The translations under genes were made by a program, and so were the position numbers. The notes beneath the pieces are model-generated. The model saw nothing but the letters and a program-made list of their open reading frames with translations. It was not told the DNA's origin and did not search any database. Of a DNA stretch of 64,000 nucleotides, positions 12,037 to 25,079 are shown piece by piece. Origin of the DNA: Oikopleura dioica. Its lineage: Eukaryota; Chordata; Appendicularia; Copelata; Oikopleuridae. The DNA is taken from the NCBI GenBank assembly GCA_907165135.1, contig OU015569.1:2914001-2978000 (forward strand), read 5' to 3'. How positions within the stretch are numbered: position 1 is the stretch's first letter; each line of letters opens with the position of its first letter.

Positions 12037-13925
12037 ATGCGCACGCGGGAGTTCACTGGGCCCACGCCCCACTCAGTGGCTTTGATGGTAACTTTCACTT
12101 TTCTCTCTCAACTTTGCACTAACACTGTTTCCGCAGTTTAGAAGCAATTCAAACAAACCGCGGGATTATGTTATCCAAGAACGGCAGCGAACAGCTCTCC
12201 AGGTAAGCGTTCTCTCCAGGTAACTCGTCCTTTTGCTCATGCCCGTCTTTTAGAACCAACGTCAAGATGCGATGAACCAGAAGATGACCCAACTCACCTT
12301 CGATTTGAAGAACGAGTGGGAGAAGAAAACCGACAACGCCATCCGTGTAAGTTGCCATTTTCTGAGATAAAAATCATCTGACCCATTCATTTAGCGACGA
12401 AACATTCAAAACAGAGTCAATGCGAAGCTATTTGAGCATGAACTTGCTCTTGAAGAACGCAAAAATCGCCTAAGCGATATTTTGACGGAGGAAGAGTCGA
12501 ACTTTGACAAGGAACTTCAAGACCATCTGAATGGAGAAACAAAAGTTGAGAAGCTCGCACGCATGCGAGCGCGCGCCAAGGAACTCGCCGAAAAGCGAGA
12601 AGCCGAAAGACTCAAAATTGTGGAAGAGAAAGAAGAACAACGATGGCGAGGAGAATGCGAAGGTAAACTTGCCTGACAGTGAGCTGACGCAGAGATGAGT
12701 GATTCTTTAGAACTGCGCGAAGTGATGTCCCGCCGACACCAAGACGAAGTCTGCACAGCGCGCAAGCACCAGATTCAAATCAAAGCGCAGCTCCACAAGG
12801 ACCACCTCGAAGAAGAAAAGCTTTACACTCGTCTGTGGCGCGAAGACGAGCTCGTCAAGCTTCACCGCGAGGAAACAGAAGCGATGCAGCATCACCAGGC
12901 GAACCAGCAAAACGTCGCCATCCTCAATAAACAGGTCGCGTTCAAGCTCGAAAGGCAGCGAGAAGCCGATAGAGAGAAAGAACGCGAATTCCAAGAGCTC
13001 GAAGAAGAAAGAAAACAACGTCGAGAGGTATCAAATTCAGAAGATGTTTATATATACTCGTTAATTTCAGGAAGACGAAGCTAAATACATCGAAATGCTG
13101 CACAAGCGACAAAACTTCAAAGAAGAGCTTCTCCACCATCGAGACATCCGCGCAAAGCGAGACGAGCGCAAGAGAAAAGAAGAAATGAAACTCGACGCTA
13201 AGATCGTCCGAGAAGCCTCCAAAGCGCTTGGTGAAATCAGAGCTTTGACTTTCAATCTTTACCTTCATTTTAGATGACGAAAATCATTTCGCGGCTGAGC
13301 TCCGCGACCAGAGAATCTCATATGAGAAGGAGTACCGCGAATATCTTCGACAACTTCGACAAGAGGAGGTATAAATAATCCTTAATAAGGACCGATTGAA
13401 TTTTGAATCTTACAGGCTGAGCGAGAAGCTGAAATCGACCGACTTTACATCGAGGACCAACGCCGGGAGTGGGAAATGAAGTCGGCCAAGCAACGAGATC
13501 AGGTTTTTAAATTTCTTGTTACCAAATACTCAACGTTTTAAGAACGCCGCTCGCTCGAAACTCCTGAGCGAAGTGATGCAAATACGGGAACAGCAGCTCA
13601 ACCACAAGGCTGCAGTGAGGAGAGAAGAAATCGAAGCTAAGCGGGAAGAGCGCGGCCGTGTTATCGCCGATGTCGAAGCCTTCAAAAAAGAAGAAATCGA
13701 AAGAAAAGAGAGAATTTCAGAACAAAACCGCTATTTCAAGAACTACCAAATGGAGCAGGCAGAGCGTCTTCGCGAAGTTAAACAGGTCTGTTGCCATAAG
13801 CCAGCTCATTAATTAGTTCCTAATTCTAGGCTGAAGCTGAACAAGTTGAGAGGGACCACGCAGAAGAGCTCGCACGGATCGCTGCCAATCACGAGCGCGT
13901 CCGTAGAGCAGTCGAAAAGCTCTAA
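12037..13925 (+). CDS. CFAP53: Cilia- and flagella-associated protein 53 (CCDC11)
   Basis: CFAP53 is a coiled-coil protein of axonemes and basal bodies; in vertebrates it is a microtubule inner protein needed for nodal cilia and left-right patterning. The short first exon gives a GPTP motif near residue 8, as in the vertebrate N-terminus. Most of the product is Glu/Arg/Lys-rich helix. A stretch around 12712-12880 matches the vertebrate protein closely (VCTARKHQIQ, then LYTRLWREDELVK). About nine small introns are inferred; 13240-13273 needs GA-AG borders. The start follows an AG at about 12024 that may be a trans-splice acceptor. The stop is at 13923-13925. Confidence 0.86.
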
Positions 13926-14195
13926 ACCATCAAACATTGAATATTTTCCTATTTTAATACATTCTATTTTCATAAAAAATGCTATCAGTTCAAAATTGTA
14001 GTCATGCTTTATCCATGAAGATAATTGAGCATGAAAGCCAAAATTGTATTGTTTTAAGATCCTGACTTAGGCAAAGAAATGAAAAAACGGAACATTGACC
14101 GACCCCCTACTCAGGAACGAGTCTTATATTATTAATTGCATCAGACGTTAGATTGAAAAGTCAATTTATTTTCAAACGTACTTAATGAAAACTGT

Positions 14196-15600
14196 ATGAG
14201 CCTCGATTCAAAGAATCTGGACAATTATCAGCGCATAGAAAAGGTCGGAGAGGGAACCTATGGCGTCGTTTACAAGTCAAAGTATAAGCTCACTGATCAA
14301 TTAGTCGCGCTCAAGAAGATCAGACTCGAAGGAGAAGAAGATGGTGTTCCCGCAACAAGGTAAGTCCATTTTATCTTTTCTTTATTTATTCAACGATGAT
14401 TCCTTCTCAAGTATTCGAGAAATATGCACGTTGAAAGAACTCCAGCATCCGAACATCGTCAAGCTCATCGATGTTATTTTGGACACTACGAAAGTTTATT
14501 TGGTCTTTGAGTACTTGTACATGGATCTCAAGAGATACATTGACGAGCAAAAGACAGAAAAGACAAGAATGGACATGGGACTCACTACAAGCTACGCTTA
14601 CCAAGTCTGCCAGGTATAACTTATAGTTTTTGGCGGTTTTTTGACAGTTCTTCTAGGCAATGGACTTTTGCCACTCGCGGCGAATCATTCATCGTGATAT
14701 GAAGCCACAGAATCTGTTGATTGACAGAGGAGGACTCATAAAAATCGCCGATTTCGGCCTTGCGCGGGCATACAAGATCCCTTTCCGGCCACTGACACAT
14801 GAAGTGATAACGATGTGGTACCGAGCTCCTGAGATTATGCTCGGAAAGGCCATCTACAGCTGCCCAGTAGACTGCTGGTCCGTCGGCGCTATTATCGGTA
14901 AGCTATGCGGTAGGGATTCTCACGGAAAAACAAATTGTACTCAATTTTCGTGAAACTTTCACTCTAGATGTAATTTTTTCCGCTGATTCTAAATATGCAA
15001 AAATCAGCCTATGCGAAAAATATTTGCCCATTGCCAAAGAATATCAATTCTTGACCATCGAGTCTCTATTACCGTATTCAGCGGAAATGCTTACGAACGT
15101 CGCGATTTTCGCTGGCGACTCTGAAATCGACCAGCTCTTTAAAATCTTCCGTGTTCTCGGAACACCGACAGAAGACACCTGGCCAGGGGTCTCCCAACTT
15201 TCAGGTATTGTGTCCTCTTCTAGCATCACTTTCTGACCTGATTAATTAGAGAACAATTTAGAATTCAATCTAAACTTCCCTATCTTTCCTCGTGGCGAGT
15301 GGCCTAATCCGCAACGCTTTAAAATTCCTGCAGCAGCTGTCGATCTTGTTCACAAATTCCTCGATTTCGATCCTGCGAAAAGACTGACTGCAAAGGAGGC
15401 TCTCGACCATCCTTTTTTCGACAGGTTAGTTCAAGTACGAAATTGGAGCAAGAGTTGAGCATGTTATTTCCAGGCTAAACAAAACCCTGTTTCCGGGCAA
15501 TAAAGTCCCGGCAGTCCCTTACTACGACGAGGAAGCGTCGAAAGCCGCAGCAATCCTTAACCTCCCCCTTCCCGAATGGAAAGAGAACCAAGCCGCCTAA
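14196..15600 (+). CDS. Cyclin-dependent kinase, CDK1/CDK2 type, with PATSIRE helix
   Basis: This serine/threonine kinase should act with cyclins in cell-cycle control. It has the glycine loop GEGTYG with the inhibitory Thr-Tyr pair, the lysine in [16 protein letters not shown] in the catalytic loop, DFGLARA, the T-loop threonine in [13 protein letters not shown], and the family signature [13 protein letters not shown]. The cyclin-binding helix, PSTAIRE in most CDK1/2 proteins, reads PATSIRE here across the first exon junction. Introns follow the normal GT-AG rule; the longest is about 14898-15081. Larvaceans are known to carry several CDK1 paralogues, and this is probably one of them. I cannot say whether it is CDK1- or CDK2-derived. 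Confidence 0.9.
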
Positions 15601-16082
15601 CTGCCCTGTATCACTGAAACACTCCAATACTGTACCATTCCACTAGTCACACAAAACCGTGCTTGTGTGTCTTTTTGCTCTAGCGTGTTCCCCGTTGGGA
15701 GAAACTAACATGTCTTGCGAGTGGTTCCTTTAGCCAAAACCACAAATAACTGAAAAACAATAAAATATATCTTCCATGATTTCCATTCTCTATTGGAGAA
15801 AATCTCTACTTCAATAGTGTTCTCAGTGTAATCTCTCGCAGTTTCTTTTGACGCTAATTTCTACGCATACGGAATCACGCAGTGCAAATGCGCTCAATTA
15901 TTTTGGGTGATAAGGGCGAGTTGCTTTGGCCAGGGGCTCTCTGGTGCATCGTCTTACAGCCGCTTTCTGAGCAGGTTTAGGGCAGAAAAATCTTTTTGTC
16001 GGATTTTTCCGGCTGTTATCGTTGTCCTGATAAGCTAAAAGTCGATGATATTTGAACCAAAGAGCTCAAAGTTATAAGAGAT
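15601..16082. other. Intergenic, polyadenylation region of the CDK gene
   Basis: An AATAAAATA stretch near 15759 is a likely poly(A) signal for the kinase gene. Nothing else is recognised before the ATG at 16083. Confidence 0.5.
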
Positions 16083-17868
16083 ATGTCGAAAGGGCTTGGC
16101 GAGTGGCTAGAGCCGCTGCCGAAGCTTGAACAGTTCCGACTATTTGCATGTTTCGGACCTAAATTTGGCGTTGAAGAAGGACTCAGAATTGCTTCATGGA
16201 GACTCTCGGTAAAGTCAAAAATTGATATAAGTTTACGAAACACTACGTTCCTCTAGTGCATAAAACATGACTGTAATGAATATTTTTGATTGTTTTCCTT
16301 GGGTGATACTTTCAATTTGCCCGTTCAATAATTCAAGTAAATATTTTCTAAATATATTTTTCTAAAAAAATCGCAAATGGATTGTGTTACTTGAACGTAG
16401 TAGAATTATTTTTCTTTTGGATTGGAAATCAAAATTTAGATTCTTTCGTTCACAAGGCTTTTGATGCTTTCTTCTTGGGGAATGATGTCGATCAATTTCC
16501 AAAAGAAGAACATGAGACTCGCTGGAATCTGGATTGAGTTTACACTTCTCGTTATTCTTATCGTTTTATCGATAGTAATGATGCTCGTGGCTCTCAAGGT
16601 AAGTAGTATCACCAGGATTATTCGAGTGTCTATATCCTTTTCCTAGTTACCACGTCGATACCTGGCCCCAAGCATCATACTTATCCCTTTTCTGATACTA
16701 ATTGATTTCGCTGTCAAGGTACTCAAATGCTTTCATGAATGTTCCTTATTTTATTTCAGGCAACTTGTTATGAAAGCGTCTTTTTCAATCCAACATCAGC
16801 CTTTGGAGTGATCTCTCTCGTCGAATTCTGGATAAGATACGTTCTTCTGGTAATATAAAGCCATGTCAAAAACGCACTCTATTAATTTCTTCAGTTTCAA
16901 ACATGGACCCTTCTACTAACAGCAATACGACGGCCTGCATTCGATCACTCGGATAGCGTTTATAATTCCTCGGGCTCTACGTTTTATCGTGCAGGAGCTT
17001 CAGCATCAGCCAACGGATCTTCCATCGCCCGCTCAAACAGTAGCAAGTGGGAGAAACCGCCTTTCAAGAAGATCGTGCGGAGAGCTGCTTCTGTTCCCCC
17101 TGGATTGAGCCAGATTTCTGAACGAGGAACGGAAGAGGACGGCTTCCATCAGCGGTCGCGTTCGACGCGCACGAAGCGCTCAATCAATTCCCAAATGACC
17201 GCCTCGGAAATTCAGCAATCAGAGCAGCAATCGTACAACAAAATATCCCTTGAGGTGAGGCACACGCACGTGTTTGAGGTTAAATCAAATCTGTGTAGGA
17301 TTACAATGATCGATCCAGCGCAGACAGAACGCGGCGCTCCATGAACTCAGAAGTCTCCAACAACAATTACTCGAACATCTCATCGAAACACTCGTACTCG
17401 AATCGTTCAAATCGAGTGGAAAGGAGGGAAATGAGGTACTGAGTAAATTCAATGTCATTTTTACAAGACACCGTTCATTAGGAACTCTTACGACACAAAC
17501 AGCTTCATACAGCATGAAGAAGAGTTGGCTATGGAACAAGAGATGGAATCGGAACCGAGTGCGCCTCCTCCACCTAGAACGAGACCACTCTGGCACGAGC
17601 CTGTTCAAAAGTCAAAGGAGCCTCAACAAAATGGTTACAGTGTTCCCGCCCGCCAGACAAGCACCAATTCTTCAATTAACAAATTTCGATCCAACTGGCA
17701 AGGTGCCACCAACTGGAAATCCCTCCGAGAGGTACTAATCATTTTAATATTTTCAAAACTGAGATTTCTTTCTAGCCCGTTAGTCGTCTAAACAGCGATT
17801 TGAGTGAGATGACACAGTATTCGATGAATGGTATGCCACGAAACCGCCACGAGTCGCAGCTTATTTAA
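16083..17868 (+). CDS. Multi-span membrane protein with long Ser-rich cytoplasmic tail
   Basis: A first exon of 42 codons (ends 16209) joins an exon beginning after TTTAG near 16437. Three or four hydrophobic segments follow in small exons: around 16535-16600, 16660-16719, and 16800-16940. The last 250 residues are hydrophilic, rich in Ser, Asn and Arg with some Pro, and look cytoplasmic. All introns inferred are short GT-AG. The topology, with membrane part first and long tail after, resembles small tetraspan families, but I see no signature and do not assign one. The stop is at 17866-17868. Confidence 0.65.
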
Positions 17869-19318
17869 GAGGCGGATCGGGCGCTCTACTGCGCGAATTC
17901 GTTGTTTCCTCATTCCAATCTACTTTCAAATTCCTCGCCTGTATAGAAAATAAATTCCGTTAAAAATTTACACGAGTTTGATGGAATTTGCAAACATAGA
18001 GGAGAGCATAATATCGTTACGTTTCCGATATCAAAATATGAGCACGCAGATTCAACCCTCTAGCAATTGAACACCTTGAAGCACTGCTATCTTATCCTGC
18101 TCTTGCTGAAACGAAAGAAGTAGTGAAAATATTAAGTGAATAGATCCTTGTTTTTGGTCTTATTTTTTTGCATTTTCGGACGCTGACGAATACATAGATC
18201 TGATCTCCAGGGTGAAAAAAAATCTTCGAACAGTTGTTAACAAAGATAATAATTGGGATAATTTTCAGCACTGGATGTCGTTCGTCAGTATATATAATAT
18301 ATATATATATAATATAAGGTCACCGAACGTTGAATTGGGGGGTTACAGAAGGACCTCCCCGGAGGCTTGTACGGTGCCATTTAAACAATACGTAAGTAGA
18401 TAGACACGTTTTTTTCAGACAGAGGTATTATAAATGGGACAGATGAGGCGTTGCTTTATGATTCGGTGTGTATTTAGCCACACTGCCAAGAACACTTGGC
18501 CGACATAACGCCACCCTATAGCTGATAGGTTCAAACTCAACTATTTGTGCGATAATTAGTTACAGAAGACACTTTTGAACAAAAAGAATTTTGCGTTCAC
18601 TGCAGCATCGTTTCACGAATAGGTGATAAAACTCGGTTGGTGCATACAAACGGACACACAATAGATGTGAGCGAGATAGTAGGGCGCCTGCTAGCAAAAG
18701 CGCACCATAAGATGATTTGGAGCAATTATTGCACATATGGTTGACTTGCTGGGAGACTTTTAGAGATAAAGCCCGATAGCGAGGGATTTACGAGATCATA
18801 ACTACAGAATGTGAATTAAATCGACTTAATCCCTCGATTTTATGGAGAAACGCTCAGCAATCCTAGTCGATCGAAAATATTGGACCAAGACTAGCGATCT
18901 CGGGCAATAACATCGACCAGAAAAGTTGTGCAGTTAGAGTCCATGCTTCAGTTGACCGAAGTCGCACGCTATCGAGCCAGGTCTCCGTCGGTTGAAAGAA
19001 AAATGAAAAGGTAGCACCCGGTAAGTTGGTGGATAACACGTCATCTATTGATGGTTCTAGAATAGGCTGTGGAGCTTACATTGACATATCATATTAAAGT
19101 TCTCAGAAACCGTAAAATTTGCATCGTGGCTTTTCTCAAATCGCCGCAATGAAATATTTCGTAATCGATTTTCTGGTGATTGAGTATGATCTAGCAATAC
19201 GAAAAATCCACGATTAGTTAGTCGCTGAAGATGGCACTATGAACGACATGTGTGTTCAGGTGTCGATGAGAGTAAGGGAGTTAAGTTCGTTTTGTTTCGG
19301 GCGTACGATGATGTTCTC
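17869..19318. other. Non-coding stretch between convergent genes
   Basis: No convincing exon is seen on either strand. An AT-dinucleotide microsatellite lies at about 18289-18317. The region separates two convergent genes and probably includes both 3' UTRs. Confidence 0.5.
18289..18317. repeat. TA microsatellite
   Basis: An almost pure alternating TA tract, interrupted by two extra A residues. Confidence 0.85.
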
Positions 19319-22300
19319 TCAAAACTTGAGCGTGACGACGTCATCGGTACTGAACGGCGTGCGACATGTGTGGAACGGACATCGTGGAGGCTCATTATCG
19401 TCACTGAACACAAGCATGTTACTCGACCACCGCTCGTAAATATGATAGCAATGGAAATAGCAACGTTCTCACTCTGTAAAAGCGCACGCGCTGCCGGAGT
19501 TCACAAGACTACTCCACTAGATCGATAGTGGATCTCACTTACCCCGATTGCGCGAGGGAGAGCTGCTGCTGAACGCATTTCGTGCAACAGATATGGCCGC
19601 ATTTTCTGAACGTGCATCTGTTGCTCGCATCGACATTGTCTCTTTCTTCAGAATAAGGGAAGCAGCAGATGGCGCACGTCTCGATGCGCTGTGCTCGTTC
19701 TCTGATGCTTTGGTTCTTTTGCTGAAGGTCGTCGAATTGCTGGCGCATGTCGGCGTTCTGCCGCGTGAGATCTTGGACAGTTCGTTCCAGCTCTTCCAAG
19801 CGGTCCAGATTTTCGCGTTGACATCGGCTGCAGGTGCATAAACCGCTCGAGTTCGGACTTACAACGATATGGCCAGACTCAGACACAGTTCTTGGCAGCG
19901 CGTTTTCGAGCTCGCCCATTCGCCACAGTCGACATCGAGGTGACATTGGTTCGCGGTGAACTGTGCCCGGCATAATAGAGCCAGATACAGGGCTCATAGG
20001 CAAACATCTACTTGCTACTTCTGCGCTCACAAATTGCTTGACATGAATAAAATTCTCCTTCCTGCTTCCCGTGTGGAGGCACTTGTAAGCGAAAGTGTCA
20101 TATTCAAACTTGATAAAAGATAAAAAAACGCAAGATTTTTGTGAGCGGTGCCTTGCGTGATATCATCAGTTGAGGTTTGTGCATCATGTTGTGCATGTTG
20201 TGGCGTGGGAGGCGGCGGAGGAGGATGAAGCGCGTTGGTGAGAGCTAGAGCGTTTTTGGACTTTGATGATGACGCCATGTTGGAAGGGGCTCGAGAGGTA
20301 CTGGGGATCGGGGTTGTTTGAGCAGGCATGGGTTGATGCGTAAGTTGGGGAGAGTGTGGGTGGATAGGAACAAAAGCGTGAACTGGCGAGGTAACACCGC
20401 CTGGGCTGTAGCTTGAGGTGGACAAGGAGTACAAGTCTTGTGTAGACGATCTGTGCTGCCTGGGAGGACGGCGAGGTTCATACGGGCTGAAACGAGCAGA
20501 ATTGGTGCTTGTGCTACTGTTGCCCCCGACGCTATGCCGGGAGCTGACACAATCGGGTACTGCAAAGTGGCGAAAGGCTGAGCCAGACTCGGGCGTCCCC
20601 GGCAGATCATCCAAGCTCAACTTCTCGGAGAAGCCTAAGTCTGGATTTCCAATTTCCACTTTTGTACTTGAGTATATCGATGCTGGAAAAGGAAAACCAT
20701 TCCTGATGATGTCTGCGGTGAGAGCAGCGAGTCCGTGTCCGAGTTGACGTCGGATCCAGTAAAATGATGGTGTGCCGCTACGGGACGTATAAGACTGATT
20801 ATCTGACTCCGCAGCTCGGGGTCAATTTTCTTTCGCTCAGAAATATAGTAGAGCGCCGTCTTATCTGCATCATCTCGAGCAGACACCTCCACACCTTCGT
20901 TGATGAGAAACTCGAAAGCACTAACAAGGAAAACGGGATCGCAGGAGGCAGCGACAAGGTGAAGTGCGCTTTCTTGCTTCGCGGTTTTCATGTGCAGGTT
21001 GGCGCCGAGGTCCTTTAGAACATGAAAAGCTGATAGAGGGTTCTTTCGATGTTCTAAATACGATTTCTAACTCATAAATAGAGCATAGGATGGTGCTGGG
21101 CAAGTGTTTCTAGCGCAACCCATCAAACATAGTGAGCTCTTTTTGGGAAAGTTTTTTTGGTACTTGTCAGCTCACACAGGTGGTATGACAGGAGATGTCG
21201 CTTTTTGTGACCGCGAAGGGTGAGTCCAAACTACTTCTTGATCCTGACCACAATGTTGTTTTAAGAAATGAGTACCTTGAAACGAAACACATTTCTCACT
21301 TTCCCGGTTGAATTCGTACGAAAACTTACTCGCCAATTTGGCGATTTGTTTAAGCCACTTTTAGCGAGGGAAAGAGAAAAAAAGAAGCGCGCCAAGTTTG
21401 GATGCAGACAGATTAAAATTAAGTGGAACAAATTTTATGATGCTTTGGTTAACCTTTTTTGCATTAACACGGGAACCGTCTTCCCCGTATAATAGAATAA
21501 AAAGCAACTAGCCAGCGGTTGGTGTTAGAAGACATTCAGAACATTCCTTTCTCAAGCAAGCAACGTGGAAAACAGTTTCTCCAATTCGGTCGCGCAGGTC
21601 TACCAGACAGCCTGATGATTTCAAAAATCGCGCTGCTTCGCGTAACCGAAAGTCATCGGTAGGGCAGTTTTTCCAAAAGAGGTAGTGCAGTGGGGACATA
21701 CCTGCCTAAAATTCAAGTAAATTGACGCCATATTCACAGAGCGCAGAGGGTTTCCATGCTTTAGACAAGTGACTAGGGAAAGACGCCTTAGCCGGTGGGT
21801 AATTCGGTAATAGTCAATTGATTTAGTTAAATTTGGACCGCTAAAATGATTACCGACGCTGCATGCAACCGCTTGTCCAGAAAGGCTTCAGTCGGAAGGT
21901 TGCGACAGACGACAAAAACAAAATGCAAATTTGACCCTCGACTCGGCTCGATATTATCAGGAGCAACGTGGCTCACGAGAGACAGTAATGCAGCGAGTAA
22001 GAAATAAACGGGCTTGCAAATAATTGAAACTGGGCATGATGGAAACGCTGCGGGGGCTTATCACTCGCTCTGTTGGAATAATGCTCGAGACGTTGGAAAT
22101 GTTGCGGTTAAATTTGACATTTGTCGGCAACCAAAATTATCGGAGAATACACGGCTAGTCGGTAGCGCTAGAATTTCAGCCACAGTACGCACGCAGGTAA
22201 TGAGCGTCGCTCTGTGTGTGTGTGTGATGCGCGCTGAGCTGGTGTTATATTGTTGCATGCACGTATACGTTCATGGCTAGGTGGGGCAATGTTTAAAAAC

Positions 22301-22742
22301 GAAAATCTAAAGCAGGCAAATTCTAATCGGCATGAAATTAGGCGATCAAGCGACACGTCGGCCATCGCCCTCTCGACGATTTTGCGCTGCTAGTTTGAGT
22401 TCCTTTTTTACAGAAACACTTTTCTTTTCGAGATAGCAGAAGAATTGCAGCGTTACCTTATTAACGGATTTGAGAGGACAGCCGAGATCGCGCAGCGTTT
22501 TCAGCACGGGCGTCGGGTCCGAGGCCTGCGCCGCCCAATGTGCTAGAGAGCTTCCTTGCGAATCGACCATGTCCGGGCGCAGAATCGCCGTCGACGACCC
22601 GCCAGCGGAGCGACTGAACACATGGCGCTGCAAAAGCCCGCAGACGCTGCGCACACATCCAAAGTCTTTCACAATTGCCTTGAGGAGGATAAACTTACGA
22701 CTAGCTGGCGCCTCCCGAAATGCATCTGACTGTAGTATACGC
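19319..22742 (-). CDS. Ankyrin-repeat protein with C-terminal RING finger (probable E3 ubiquitin ligase)
   Basis: On the minus strand, exons near 22742-22456, 21714-21520, 21053-20703 and 20658 onward encode ankyrin-type repeats (SLAHWAAQ, SPLHYLFW, SALHLVAAS) and then a Ser/Pro-rich linker. The C-terminus (to 19543) has a coiled coil and CAIC...RKCGHICCTKC. A last exon, 19403-19319, supplies CPFHTC and the stop and so completes the RING. Ankyrin repeats plus a terminal RING suggest a ubiquitin ligase with a peptide- or partner-binding front end, as in Mindbomb-like proteins, but no orthologue is assigned. One intron (20659-20702) is GA-AG. Another, near 20110-20160, is non-canonical and ambiguous. 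The 5' exon(s) above 22742 are not found. Confidence 0.72.
22212..22229. repeat. GT microsatellite in intron
   Basis: A short run of alternating GT lies in the intron between the first two ankyrin exons. Confidence 0.7.
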
Positions 22743-25079
22743 CTGAAAGATACTCTCAACTTAAAATCAAAGAACTTTGAAGTCATGAAAGATTAACAGA
22801 AAGGGAAAGAAGAGAAAGAGAGAGAGAGAAAATTGAGTTGAGGAGGAGGGCGCAGAATTCGCGAGCTCGAGCTTCCGTTTTCCACGATCGCAAAAAATGT
22901 TAATGATCATAATGAACCATAGATGTCATAAAAATGAGTTCATCAATCTTAAGTGCTTTCGGGGGCTGCAATTTTAGAGCTCAAGCTCTCTTTTCAGTGA
23001 AAATGAATGACCGTAATTTGATTTACTGCATTCTTCTTAAGAAAAAAGTCGCACAAAAACGCTGCCTTACTGAAATTATTTAACTTTAAAAGCGTCTACA
23101 AATGATACCATTCTTCAAACTCAACCATCATAATCCGTTTTGTCATTAATATAAATTGCGTTAAATACACGAGTAATTTAGCAGCATTAACGAGCATTGC
23201 GTCCGTCGCAAAAAAATGAGCGTCTTCGAAAAAGAGAGAGAGAGGGACGCCATAAAATGTAACTATTGGTAGTATAGTTAGTAGTAAAAACTTTGAGATA
23301 CTAATAGTTGAACGTGGTGACGAGCAAACACATATTTCGTGTTGTTTTCAAGCAAAAGACCTAGGGCGAACGATGTTTTTAAGCTCAATTGATGAGGGGA
23401 ACAATAGATCGATACTACGCCTCCTCAACTTTTTTTTTTCAATTTAGCCTCCTTCCATCATTGATGAAATAGGACGAACCTGATCGTATGGACATCGTTA
23501 TTTCGCGCGTACTCGACTGACTTTGTGGTAAAACTCCATGGGTCGTATCTACCGTTGACCTGCCGCCTATCTACCATGAATCATCGTTCAGCGATATCAA
23601 GGACTGGTTAGGTTTCTTCTGGTTAGAGTTTTTCGTGTTCTTTCTTCTGGCTTCCCACGCAGGAATTAAATCTCTTTATTTTTTCCGCTTCTTTCTGGAA
23701 GAATATCTCTCTCGGCGAGTGAGTATTTTGAGTGGTGGATAATGTGGCCTTGAAAAAATCGAATGTTGGTGTTTTTTCGCGCTGAGTTCTTCTCGCAGTC
23801 TCTCTCTTTTTTTCGGATTATTCTCTCTTGCTTTGGTAGGGCGAAGTTTTGATGCTGGCCGTACGTGAGTTGGGGCTTGGTCTTTTGTGTATTGGTGTTG
23901 TTATATGTGTCTGTGCGAGTATGTGTGTGGAAGAAAACGCGCGGATCTAGCAACGGACGAGCGGGTTTAGCTGCTCAGCGGGCCGCTGTGGCGGGTGAAT
24001 AGCCCGAGAGCCGAGTGAAGGGGAGAGCTCAGTGTAAGAGGCGCTACAGAGTCCCCGTTTCAAAACGGGAAAGACGCGAGAAAGCGAAATTGACCCGGTT
24101 GAGGGCAAGATCGCCGCGCCTCAGTCACCGAAGAATCCCCAGTCACCAGATAAAACCACTCAAGAGCCCCTGCTGCAAGCCCCACACACATAGTGTACTC
24201 ATCGTTGTCTCCAGCCGAGGCACTCTGGTAGCGTGGGCTCCACACTGAGACACGCTGGGCCCACTGCCAATGTCAATTATGAGTAAATATTTAAATGATG
24301 GATTTGGTTGGGTGCGCGTGCGCATTTGCGCACATGGAATGCTCGCCCGCGAATTCAGCGACCAGAGGAACCACGAATTAGAGACTCGACCCAAGCAAAC
24401 AAAGCATGGCAAGACGCTACTACTTTTTGGCAAGACGACTACTCGCGCGGGGCGCTCGCGATAGCCGATATACTCCAATCCAACGACGTGCACCACACCT
24501 AACTTGCCACCGTACATTGCACAGAGCTTTGACTTACTAGGATAAAACAATCCACAACGTGCACAGGCCGAACGTGGACACACTGGTTGATTAGATTTTG
24601 ACCATTCTCAGGAAGAGCACGTTGAAAGACGCCGTCGAAAGAAAAAGAATGCTTTATCGAAGTCGCGCTGCTCGTCCTAAATCTACTGTTGCGGTTGACA
24701 CTTGCTATAGAAATTTTTCAAGAAGAGTCGAGAGGACGAAATTTCCGAAGGCATAGAATGACAGTGGATTAAAGACACGAACGTCGACTATTCAGTGGGC
24801 CACCCTTAAGGCGCCGCACTGCACCACTTTTTCACCACACCGCCTCCTGCTGATCGTTATTGGCGAGGGAGTGAACGCCTACCCTGATCATCTTTGGATT
24901 ACAGCTGAGCATGACAAAAACTTCAAGTTGAAAAACTGTAGTATTCAATCTTCGAACAATGATTTTCATGAAATACATTTTCGCGGCTTGATTAATTTGC
25001 AATTTCAACTCAATTTGTACTTATATTGAACAACAGCGCAAAATGAAAAATGTATTCAGGGTCCATTGAGTGAGCAAAA
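22743..25079. other. Long stretch without recognised gene
   Basis: Purine-rich GA runs occur at about 22817-22830 and 23227-23245, and GT/GA-rich low-complexity sequence at about 23690-23940. The region lies upstream of the ankyrin-RING gene and downstream of the mucin-like gene, both on the minus strand, so it should hold the first exon(s) and promoter of the ankyrin-RING gene. I could not identify them. Open frames here lack coding character. Confidence 0.45.

Noticed and set aside
19548-19841. Plus-strand open frame over the RING exon
   Set aside because: It is the complement of a well-supported minus-strand exon with RING cysteines and coiled coil.
24015-24583. Overlapping open frames on both strands with Arg- or Cys-rich products
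   Set aside because: No domain, no junctions, low-complexity composition.
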